A DNA stretch of 64,000 bases, taken from Mediterraneibacter gnavus ATCC 29149 (GTDB lineage: Bacteria; Bacillota; Clostridia; Lachnospirales; Lachnospiraceae). The notes beneath the pieces were generated by a model. The model had not been told where the DNA came from. It saw only the letters and a program-made list of their open reading frames with translations, and made no database searches. Where the stretch lies: assembly GCF_008121495.1 (NCBI RefSeq), contig NZ_CP043051.1, positions 1,746,001 through 1,810,000 on the forward strand. The letters are read 5' to 3'. The position numbers were made by a program, and so were the translations under genes. Shown piece by piece: positions 17,304-25,763 of this stretch (position 1 is its first letter; each line of letters starts with the position of its first letter).

Positions 17304-19724
17304 ATGACATTACCATTTGAAAATGATACTAGCCGGATTGTCAAAAAGTATGCCAAGCACAGTATCAGTCAAAGCCGGGTTAAAACATTTTTATCTGTTT
17401 TGACCATCGCGTTGGCAGTTGCCTTGCTGTCTGGCTTTGCTTTGTCTGTGATTGGGATGGAAACCGAAGCAAAACGAGAATTGCTTGTGTCAAGTCAGAT
17501 GTTATATCACAATCTGAACGATGAACAGATGCAGACCCTGCGGCATGATGAAAGAATTTCGGATTCAAAGATATATATGCAGGCGGCCAATACGCAGATT
17601 GAAAACTATCTGGTGATCCCTGTCTATATCGAGCAAAATAACAGCCAAATCGTTATGGATGAAATTGTGGAAGGGCAGTATCCCATAGACCTTTATGATG
17701 TAGCTGTGGATAAGGCATATTTGGAGCAACTGGGGCTTCCAGCGGAGTTGGGGGCAACAATCACAATCCCGTTTTATGATGGAAATAAGGAAAACTTTAC
17801 TGTGGTAGGCCTTACAGACAGTGGTTCCACAGAACGGGTCTACTCCCTTTTCTGTTCCAAACAATATACGGAAGCGGGAAGCCAATTCCAGCATTCTGTA
17901 ACAGCTCTGGCTGTTCAATTTGCTCATGCTGATGAAATGTCCAAGCAGGCATTTGAGGCCATGACCAAGCAGATTGAAGCTGACTATGGTATTCCAGCGC
18001 AAAATTCTGATCCGAACGATGGTTTTCTTTCCTCTCTGGAGCCGAATTGGGAAGATATTCAGATTGTTATGATCTTTTCTTTTGCTGTACTTTTTGTTAG
18101 TTATTTGGTGATTTACAGTATTTTCTATATTTATGTGCATAATCAGGTGCGGGAATTTGGGCAGTTGCGTACAATGGGAACAACTGCAAAACAGATTAAG
18201 AAAATTCTTCGGGTACAAGGTAGGATTTTCTGTATTTATGGTACAGCTTTGGGGCTGGTAATCGGTGGGATTGCAGCCTTTCTGTTCAAGCCAAACGGAT
18301 GGAGCTGGGGTAATACCGCAATAACCAGTATTGTAATTTTCCTTCTTGTCTATGGCATGGTATGGCTGGCTATGAGCAAGCCTGCAAAAATTGCAGGCAG
18401 CATTTCACCGATTGAGGCAGCAAAAAACACCGGATATGAGAGTTTTCCTGCTGTTTCAAAGAAACTGCATCGGAAAATCACCCCTTTTTCACTGGCTATT
18501 ATGGGAAGTTCTCGTAACCGGAAAAAGTGGATTGTAACTGTTCTTTCGTTAGGTATTGCAGGAATCATGTTTATGGGCGGAACAACACTCCTTTCTTCTC
18601 TGGATATGGAGCGCCTTGCAAGACATGGGCTTTTAGAATATGGAGAATTTGAAGTTGAGCTTTCCCGAAATGCGATCAAGAATGACCCGCATGGACAAAC
18701 TGGAGTCCAGTTAAAGAATCCTTTGAAGGAAGATTTGATACAGACCATTGCGCAGATGGAGGGTGTTGCAGAAGTTTCGGAATATAAAACATTAGAGGCA
18801 AAATTTGAATACAACGGAGTGACTAAAAAAGAAAATATTACCCCATTCACACCAGATCAGCAGGCCCTCTTGGAAAAATATTTGGTGACTGGCACGGCTG
18901 ATTATTCAACTATGTCTGAAAGTCATGAGATTCTGGTGTTGCGAAATGAATATGCAGACTACATCTACGACTGGACATTTCATGTTGGAGATACGGTGAA
19001 GTTCCGCTGGTTTGATGGGATACGGGAGCAGGAGACAGAGTTTAGAATTGCTGGAGAAATCAGCGATGGTATCTTTGAAGATGATGGTGGAGGTAAAATT
19101 TTTGGAAAAACAGGATTTTTCCTACTGCCAGAAGAACTAATGAATCAAATGATGCCATCTGGCTTTAACTTCAACAGTCAGTTGCTGGTTCGTATGGATG
19201 ACCTTTCACAAGAGCCAGCCCTTCGGGAAACTATGAATGATCTGCTTGATACCACACCAATGGTAACAATGGAATCTCTCTATGACTACTATCAAGACAG
19301 CGAGGCTATGTATCAACGCACCAGCCTTGTGATATGGGGGCTGTGTGGATTTATCATGCTGTTTGCAGTTATCAATCTGGTAAATACACTGATTGCTACG
19401 ACACTCTCCCGCAAACACGAATTTTCTGTTCTTCGCTCTGTTGGTATGGCCAAAAAGCAGTTAAGGCAGACAGTGCAGTGTGAAGGCATCTTGCTGGCTT
19501 TTTGGAACATTTGTATCACTGCCCTGATTGGAACTGCGGTCGGTTATGGGATTATTCGTTATCTGAATTATGTTGGCGACGATACTTGGGTGTGGCATTT
19601 CCCGGCAGTACATTTTGCTGGATATATGATAGTGGCAATTTTGCTTCCTGTTTTAATTGCTGCAGCTCTGATCCATCTTTTGGAGAAAAAGTCTATTGTG
19701 CAGCAGTTGAGAGAGATAGATTAA
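17304..19724 (+). CDS. FtsX-type ABC permease 1 (PFENDT class)
   Basis: 806 aa. ABC exporter permease with two FtsX modules: a helix at about 25-47, an extracytoplasmic domain, helices near 250-275, 305-328 and 340-358, another helix near 410, a second extracytoplasmic domain, and helices near 675, 725 and 775. ATG 17304 is preferred over 17298 for ribosome-site spacing and because it aligns the start MTLPFENDT with its three paralogues. It has no ATPase of its own; the nearest is at 22622. Such permeases usually move or sense antimicrobial peptides or lipids. Confidence 0.88.
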   Translation: MTLPFENDTSRIVKKYAKHSISQSRVKTFLSVLTIALAVALLSGFALSVIGMETEAKRELLVSSQMLYHNLNDEQMQTLRHDERISDSKIYMQAANTQIENYLVIPVYIEQNNSQIVMDEIVEGQYPIDLYDVAVDKAYLEQLGLPAELGATITIPFYDGNKENFTVVGLTDSGSTERVYSLFCSKQYTEAGSQFQHSVTALAVQFAHADEMSKQAFEAMTKQIEADYGIPAQNSDPNDGFLSSLEPNWEDIQIVMIFSFAVLFVSYLVIYSIFYIYVHNQVREFGQLRTMGTTAKQIKKILRVQGRIFCIYGTALGLVIGGIAAFLFKPNGWSWGNTAITSIVIFLLVYGMVWLAMSKPAKIAGSISPIEAAKNTGYESFPAVSKKLHRKITPFSLAIMGSSRNRKKWIVTVLSLGIAGIMFMGGTTLLSSLDMERLARHGLLEYGEFEVELSRNAIKNDPHGQTGVQLKNPLKEDLIQTIAQMEGVAEVSEYKTLEAKFEYNGVTKKENITPFTPDQQALLEKYLVTGTADYSTMSESHEILVLRNEYADYIYDWTFHVGDTVKFRWFDGIREQETEFRIAGEISDGIFEDDGGGKIFGKTGFFLLPEELMNQMMPSGFNFNSQLLVRMDDLSQEPALRETMNDLLDTTPMVTMESLYDYYQDSEAMYQRTSLVIWGLCGFIMLFAVINLVNTLIATTLSRKHEFSVLRSVGMAKKQLRQTVQCEGILLAFWNICITALIGTAVGYGIIRYLNYVGDDTWVWHFPAVHFAGYMIVAILLPVLIAAALIHLLEKKSIVQQLREID

Positions 19725-19776
19725 GCAATTAGAACTGTCCTAAAATTGAAGCAATTCACCCTTAAACTGTTGAGCC

Positions 19777-19811
19777 TTTGGGATATTTCTGCAACATTTG
19801 GGGGTTAGGAT
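19777..19811 (+). promoter_or_regulatory. Phased-repeat promoter, copy D
   Basis: ATATTT at 19783, ACATTT at 19794, 6-bp gap, -10 box TAGGAT (19806-19811). Almost identical to copy C over more than 100 bp. Confidence 0.7.
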
Positions 19812-19834
19812 GATAGCGAAAGGAGTGAAGGACT

Positions 19835-22492
19835 ATGACATTACCATTTGAAAATGATACCAGCCGGATTGTAAAGCGGCTGGCGAAACAGAATATGAAA
19901 GCAAACCGGCGTACATCCATTTCTATCATGGTAGCCATATTGATCGCATCAACTTTTTTGTGTTCGTTATGCACATTCGTCCAAAGCTATTGGAATCAAA
20001 GTGTGCAGCAGGAGATTGCAGCCTACGGTGATTGGGATGCACAGCTTTTGGAGATTCATGCCGGCCAGCTGGATTTGATTCGGAATAACGAAAATATCCA
20101 GAGCATCATGGTAAAAGGAGATAATCAGACCGCCTTATTGCCGACTGCATCCGGCCTGCCCTATCTTTTGATCCAAAACTGTGATGGAGCCTATTGGGGC
20201 GGTATGCGGGAAAAGAATCTGATCCTGCGCGGACGGGTTCCCCAGGCGCTGGGAGAGATTGTGGTTGGAAAAAGCTTTTTTGAGCAGAATCCATCTGTTG
20301 AGATTGGAGACCGGCTGAACCTGGATTTGGGCGAACGAAGGATTGGAACTACAACTGTGGATTTTCTTTCCCCCATTCAAAGCGGGGAAGAATTTGTGAA
20401 AACAGAAAAAATGCAGTACACCATCGTTGGTGAGATTGATATGACTGTTTCCAGCGCATACAATGGCTACCCTGCGTATGGGTGGCTGGACACTGCCACA
20501 TTATCGGAGGACACGGGGATCGTTGCTTATCTTCAAGTGACACAGCCGCGAAAAGTCTATGAAATCATCCCGCAGATAGCAGAGGACATTGGCTTGCAGC
20601 TGGATGAATTTGGTGACTATCCCTTCCGTTACCACACAGCCCTGCTTGGGATGTATGGAATTTATGCGCCGGGACATTTCCTAAGCAGTGACCTTCCCAA
20701 ACTTGCGCTTGCGCTGGGTTTGGCCATGGCAGCATCTATGGCGGTATTTGCCTATATCATTCGGGGCGCTTTTTCTATTTCTGCGAAACGCAAGGTAAAG
20801 GAGCTGGGAATCTTAAAATCCATTGGAATGACGCCTAGGCAGATCCGCATGATGATCGTATATGAGGCGCGCTGGCTGTCTGTGCTTCCCATTCTGGTTT
20901 CTGTGGGACTTGGATACCTTTTTTCCTATGGCGTATTGGCAGCATACTCTGACCTGACACAGGAAGTGACAGGGAGCCGGATAACAGCTTCCTTTTCGCC
21001 GTGGGTCGCAGTGGTTTCCGTGATTCTCTCGTTCCTGACGGTTCGCCTGGCTGCTTCTGGTCCTGCCCGGCAGATGGGAAAACTTCGCCCGATTGAAGCG
21101 GTCAAAGAAAGCTGGAACAATCCTTCTTTGAAAAAATCAGCAAAGCATCCGATTCTGAAAAAGTGCTTTGGATTCCTTGGAAATATTTCTGCAAACTCCA
21201 TGACAGCTAATAAGAGGCTGTTTCGTACCTGTACGGTAACGCTGAGTCTGTGTATGCTTTTGATGTTCAGTTTTCTGGCTGTTTTTTCCGTTTCAGATAT
21301 TAACAATACAAAAGCAGAACAGGACAGCCACTTTAATGTCAATCTTACCATGGAATCTGGTCAGAAAATAGAGCCAGCGCTTATGGATGAATTGAAGCAG
21401 CTGCCTCATATAGAAGAACAGGCCACCTATACGATGGCGAATTGTGCGCTCTGGGTTTCAGAAAGTGAGCTGTCGGAAGAATTTCTTTCCTCTGGAGGAT
21501 TTGGCACAAAAGCGGCTGGTGAGTATGTAGCAAAGCGCGATGGTCGCTACCGTATCCCATGTGTATTGATCGGTCTGGAACAGGACGCCTATGAAAATTA
21601 TCTCATGCAGTCAGGGGTGCCTTATTCTGAACAGGGTGCTGCGCTCATTGTCAATTCTGTTGTGAAAAATCCTGACTCCAGAGGTTATGAAGCCAAAAAA
21701 GATATGGTTCCATATCTAAAACTCAAAGAAGGTCAGTCTTTAGAAGTAACAGAGAAGTTCCTGGACTCCATTCAGGGGGATTACCGTTTTGATGTGACGG
21801 TGTCATCTGCACTTTCTGAAATGCCGGAGATTGGGCGTAATATGGCCTTTTATACATTGCCCATTCTGGTGCCGATGGATCAATACTATGAGATTATCCA
21901 GAATTTCGGAGAGGATCGTGCGGTTTACAATTACAGAACTTACATGAATCTTCTCGTGGAAGATGGGCTGGATGCCGAAGTACAGGCGCAGGCAGAGCAT
22001 ATCTGTGGTACTTATCTGGGGACGAGTGATTTCTATACCTCCAGCAAGACTCAGCGCGCTTTGGACAGAGAGCGGCTGACCGATGCGACCATGCTGATCG
22101 TTTACAGTTTGACTGCACTATTTGGTATCATTGGAATCTCATCGGCAGCAGTGGCGATTCTGAACAGTCTGTATCAGAGAAGAAAGGAATTTGCCATGCT
22201 GCGTTCTGTGGGGTTGGATAGAAAAGGTCTTGACCGTTTACTGCATATAGAAGGGTTCTTCCTTGGAGGAAAGCCTTTGGTCATTGGATTGCCGATCCTG
22301 TTTTTGATCGCCGCAGTTTTGATGTGGATGCAGGATGTGACTTTCATGGAGTTCATTCAGGTATTTCCGTTATTAGGGCTGGCAGCCTATATTGTCCTGG
22401 TGTTAGTGGTCATCAGTGGGATTTACAGGGCGGCTTCCAGAAGAATCCGCAGGGATATTATTGTAGAAGTCTTAAAGGATGAAAATGTGTGA
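19835..22492 (+). CDS. FtsX-type ABC permease 2 (PFENDT class)
   Basis: 885 aa, the longest of the four paralogues. It begins MTLPFENDTSRIVKRL, nearly the same as permease 1, but the rest is diverged. Helices lie near 30-50, about 285-310, 345-365 and 385-405, near 465, and three more in the last 180 residues, with two large extracytoplasmic domains. AAAGGAG precedes the ATG. It probably pairs with the ATPase at 22622, which lies 129 bp downstream behind another copy of the regulated promoter. Confidence 0.88.
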   Translation: MTLPFENDTSRIVKRLAKQNMKANRRTSISIMVAILIASTFLCSLCTFVQSYWNQSVQQEIAAYGDWDAQLLEIHAGQLDLIRNNENIQSIMVKGDNQTALLPTASGLPYLLIQNCDGAYWGGMREKNLILRGRVPQALGEIVVGKSFFEQNPSVEIGDRLNLDLGERRIGTTTVDFLSPIQSGEEFVKTEKMQYTIVGEIDMTVSSAYNGYPAYGWLDTATLSEDTGIVAYLQVTQPRKVYEIIPQIAEDIGLQLDEFGDYPFRYHTALLGMYGIYAPGHFLSSDLPKLALALGLAMAASMAVFAYIIRGAFSISAKRKVKELGILKSIGMTPRQIRMMIVYEARWLSVLPILVSVGLGYLFSYGVLAAYSDLTQEVTGSRITASFSPWVAVVSVILSFLTVRLAASGPARQMGKLRPIEAVKESWNNPSLKKSAKHPILKKCFGFLGNISANSMTANKRLFRTCTVTLSLCMLLMFSFLAVFSVSDINNTKAEQDSHFNVNLTMESGQKIEPALMDELKQLPHIEEQATYTMANCALWVSESELSEEFLSSGGFGTKAAGEYVAKRDGRYRIPCVLIGLEQDAYENYLMQSGVPYSEQGAALIVNSVVKNPDSRGYEAKKDMVPYLKLKEGQSLEVTEKFLDSIQGDYRFDVTVSSALSEMPEIGRNMAFYTLPILVPMDQYYEIIQNFGEDRAVYNYRTYMNLLVEDGLDAEVQAQAEHICGTYLGTSDFYTSSKTQRALDRERLTDATMLIVYSLTALFGIIGISSAAVAILNSLYQRRKEFAMLRSVGLDRKGLDRLLHIEGFFLGGKPLVIGLPILFLIAAVLMWMQDVTFMEFIQVFPLLGLAAYIVLVLVVISGIYRAASRRIRRDIIVEVLKDENV

Positions 22493-22552
22493 GTCTTACT
22501 GCAAAATGAATTGTCCTAAAATTGAAGCAATTCACCATAGATTTTCATGCCA

Positions 22553-22587
22553 TTTAGGACAATTCTGCAACATTTGCCCTTTACCCT
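22553..22587 (+). promoter_or_regulatory. Phased-repeat promoter, copy E
   Basis: ACAATT at 22559, ACATTT at 22570, 6-bp gap, -10 box TACCCT (22582-22587). It serves the ATPase gene and the permeases behind it. Confidence 0.7.
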
Positions 22588-22621
22588 ATACTCAACAAAT
22601 TAAGAAAGGCAGGTAACTGTT

Positions 22622-23287
22622 ATGAAAATTTTGCAGACAACTGATCTTAAAAAATACTACGGCACAGAGCCGAACATTACCCGCGCCCTGGATGGCGTGA
22701 ACTTCTCTGTGGAGGAAGGCGAATTTGTGGCGGTGGTCGGCACTTCCGGCTCCGGTAAGTCCACCCTGCTTCACATGATGGGCGGCCTGGATACCCCCAC
22801 TTCCGGCAGCGTGATGGTGCGGGATAAGGAGCTGGCGAAGATGAACGATGAGCAGCTTACCATCTTCCGCCGCCGCAATATCGGCTTTATTTTCCAGAAC
22901 TATAATCTGGTGCCGATCCTAAATGTTCATGAGAACATCGTTTTGCCCGTGGAACTGGATGGGGATACGGTGGATCAGAAATTCATGGCGGATGTGGTGT
23001 CCATGCTGGGACTGGAGGATAAGCTGAAGAATATGCCAAACAACCTCTCCGGTGGCCAGCAGCAGCGTGTGGCTATCGCCCGCGCTTTGGTGTCAAAGCC
23101 CGCTATCGTCCTTGCCGATGAACCCACCGGAAACCTGGACAGCAGGACCAGCGCCGATGTGCTGGGGCTTTTGCAGAGAACAAGCCGTGAATTTAACCAG
23201 ACGCTGGTGATGATCACACATAATGATGCCATTGCCCAGCTTGCAGACCGTATCGTGCGGATTGAGGATGGCAAAATCGTTGGATAA
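22622..23287 (+). CDS. ABC transporter ATPase (module 1)
   Basis: 221 aa, MacB/LolD-like. Walker A GTSGSGKST (about 40-48), Q loop FIFQNYNL, signature LSGGQQQRVAIARAL, Walker B IVLADEPTGNLD, and the switch histidine in MITHNDA. It is the only ATPase near four large FtsX-type permeases, so it probably energises several of them. The stop lies inside the ribosome site (AAAGGAGGT) of the following permease. Confidence 0.93.
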   Translation: MKILQTTDLKKYYGTEPNITRALDGVNFSVEEGEFVAVVGTSGSGKSTLLHMMGGLDTPTSGSVMVRDKELAKMNDEQLTIFRRRNIGFIFQNYNLVPILNVHENIVLPVELDGDTVDQKFMADVVSMLGLEDKLKNMPNNLSGGQQQRVAIARALVSKPAIVLADEPTGNLDSRTSADVLGLLQRTSREFNQTLVMITHNDAIAQLADRIVRIEDGKIVG

Positions 23288-23301
23288 AGGAGGTGGCAGA
23301 C

Positions 23302-25686
23302 ATGACATTGCCTTTTGAAAATGATACAGGGCCGGTTATTAAAAGACTGGCGGTAAGGAGTATTCAGACAGACAAGCGGCGCAACCTGTTTGTGATTGTA
23401 ACGATTGCTCTGGCGGCTGCCCTGATGGCAGCGATTTTCTGCGCAGGAGCGGGAAGTGACAGAAAACTGGAGGCGGACATTCGGGGACAGTATCAGGCGG
23501 TTGTGGTACATTGTGACCGTGATACGATTGAAAAACTGAAAGCCTGCCCGGAAGTGGAACGCTGGGGCCTTTCTCAGAATTATGGTTCCGCCCGCTATGG
23601 TGACAGCGTTCTGACTGTGGAGTATGCGGATGCCAACTGGATGGAATTGGGTAAGAAGCCTTCCTTTACTGGGACACTTCCGCAGGCTGCCAATGAAATT
23701 CTGGTAGAACGGGCCTTTCTTGATTATTTTGAAATCCCCGCAGAAGTCGGGCAGACCATAGAAGTGAATCTTGGAAACGGAAAGCAGACCTATACCGTCA
23801 GCGGTATCATGGATGTGGAGAATGACTCCCGTATGTTCCAGCTTTATGTATCTGAAGCATTTGTGGAGGAGATGGCGCAGGGAGAGCCGCTGTTTGAATT
23901 TCGGCTTCGTTATACTGGTGCTGATAGTATGGAACTGGAGCAGCTCAAGGCGGATATTGCAGCATTCCTTTCTGCCAACGATGTCTCAGAGGATCAGATT
24001 TTTTACAGTTCCAACTATTTCGATATGCAGGGCTTTAAGTCCGGCGTGATGAAATATTACATTCCCGTGGCAATCCTTTTGCTGGTTGCCTGTGCCGTGG
24101 TCATTTACAGTATCTTTTTCATTTCCGTAAAGGGCAAAATGCGGGAATATGGACGCTTGAAAGTGATCGGCACAACACCAAAACAGATCCGGCGGATCGT
24201 GCGGCGGGAGGGATTGCTGTTATCTCTTTGCGGTATCCCGCTGGGGCTTTTGGTTGGAGGGGGTATCGGGTTTGCTATTTTCCCGGCACATTGGAGCTGG
24301 ATGGGCAATCTGCCTTATCTGGCTGCGACCGCAGCAGCCTGCGCCCTGACGGTATTTCTGTCCATTCATGCGCCTGTCCGCATGGCGGCGAGGGTATCCC
24401 CAATCGAAGCGGTCCGCTCCAGTGGTTATGAAACGGCAACAGACCGGAAAGATCAGAAAAACCACCGCATTACGCCGTTCTCTATGGCACAGATGAACTT
24501 TAGGCGGAGCAGGAAAAAGACGGTCATCACCCTGGTATCTTTGGGATTGACGGGTGTGTTTTTGGTAACAGCCGCTACGGTACTTAACTCCATCAGTCCC
24601 GAAAAGATGGCGATAGAAGCCATGGGAGATCACTGTAACTATGAGGTCAGCTGGATGGATTCGGGAGGCGCGGAAGGATTGCCTGCCATCGCACGGGAAA
24701 ATCCATTGACAGAAGAACTTCGTCAGGAGCTTCTTGCCATAGATGGTGTGGAATCTATCACCAGCCATGAAGTAACATCCGCAACGGTGAAATTTCCTCA
24801 GGAAAGTGTTGCATTAAAGTTCCCTGTATTTGACAGAGAGCAGATGGAACAGTGGTTGCCGGAGGAAAATCTGGAACAGGGCAGCGCAGATTATGAGGAG
24901 CTTGCCGCAAACAACGGTGTGGTCGTGACTGATTCGGAAGATCATCTTTTAAGTATGTTTTATGGCTATACGCCTGCTGTCGGGGATGTGCTGACCTTTG
25001 AATCCATGGACGGTAAGGCCATAGAAGTAACGGTCATGGGGATTGCGAAACCGTCAGTGACATCGGGCACCGGCGCATGGGGACTGTTTACCCTTACAGA
25101 AGAACTGGCCGATCAGCTCTACCCGGACATTGAGAACAGGGAGGCTGTTTGGAATGTCCATACATCGGAGGACTCGGATGCGCTCAGGGCGTCTATTTTC
25201 AGCCTGCTGGAAAATCCGGTGCTGACGGTCTTTTCCAGAGCAGACCATGCGGCATCCCTGGAATCGCAGCTAAAGATGATGACCCGCGGTGTTTATCTGC
25301 TGCTGGCATTCCTGTTTGTGTTCTCCATGGTAAATCTGGTCAACACCCTGATGACCAATCTGCTGGCAAGGCAGCAGGAGCTTGGGATTTTGCAGTCTGT
25401 GGGAATGACCGGAAAGCAGGTTTCCCGTATGCTGATCGCAGAATGCCTGTGGTACGCAGGGGTTACGGTATTTTTGTCAGTTGGCATTGGCGGAATCCTG
25501 GGCTGGATTTTTGACTATGTGATCAGCAGCTTTAATATTTTCGGGGAACTGTCCTATCAATTCCCTTTGATGGAAACGGTTGTTTTTGTTCTGGCACTTT
25601 TGGTCGTGACCGGAATCTTCTCTGTGGTTGCTGTCCGTTACTCTAAACGGCTTTCCCTTGTGGAGCGGATCAAGACCATGGACTAA
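23302..25686 (+). CDS. FtsX-type ABC permease 3 (PFENDT class)
   Basis: 794 aa. ATG 23302 gives MTLPFENDTGPVIKRL and has AAAGGAGGT 7 bp upstream. It has a helix near 32-52, a block of helices near 250-360, one near 410 and three in the last 150 residues, with two extracytoplasmic domains. It is co-transcribed with the ATPase 14 bp upstream and is GC-richer than permeases 1 and 2, so it may have a separate origin. Confidence 0.9.
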   Translation: MTLPFENDTGPVIKRLAVRSIQTDKRRNLFVIVTIALAAALMAAIFCAGAGSDRKLEADIRGQYQAVVVHCDRDTIEKLKACPEVERWGLSQNYGSARYGDSVLTVEYADANWMELGKKPSFTGTLPQAANEILVERAFLDYFEIPAEVGQTIEVNLGNGKQTYTVSGIMDVENDSRMFQLYVSEAFVEEMAQGEPLFEFRLRYTGADSMELEQLKADIAAFLSANDVSEDQIFYSSNYFDMQGFKSGVMKYYIPVAILLLVACAVVIYSIFFISVKGKMREYGRLKVIGTTPKQIRRIVRREGLLLSLCGIPLGLLVGGGIGFAIFPAHWSWMGNLPYLAATAAACALTVFLSIHAPVRMAARVSPIEAVRSSGYETATDRKDQKNHRITPFSMAQMNFRRSRKKTVITLVSLGLTGVFLVTAATVLNSISPEKMAIEAMGDHCNYEVSWMDSGGAEGLPAIARENPLTEELRQELLAIDGVESITSHEVTSATVKFPQESVALKFPVFDREQMEQWLPEENLEQGSADYEELAANNGVVVTDSEDHLLSMFYGYTPAVGDVLTFESMDGKAIEVTVMGIAKPSVTSGTGAWGLFTLTEELADQLYPDIENREAVWNVHTSEDSDALRASIFSLLENPVLTVFSRADHAASLESQLKMMTRGVYLLLAFLFVFSMVNLVNTLMTNLLARQQELGILQSVGMTGKQVSRMLIAECLWYAGVTVFLSVGIGGILGWIFDYVISSFNIFGELSYQFPLMETVVFVLALLVVTGIFSVVAVRYSKRLSLVERIKTMD

Positions 25687-25692
25687 CCAGAG

Positions 25693-25723
25693 GCGGCGGC
25701 TTCCGATATGAAGCCGCCGCTTT
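25693..25723 (+). terminator. Hairpin between permeases 3 and 4
   Basis: GCGGCGGCTT pairs with AAGCCGCCGC over 10 bp and is followed by TTTG. The short T run suggests partial termination, so permease 4 may be expressed at a lower level. Confidence 0.7.
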
Positions 25724-25763
25724 GTTGACAGCAGGAATATAAGACTTAAAGGAGATGATCAAA

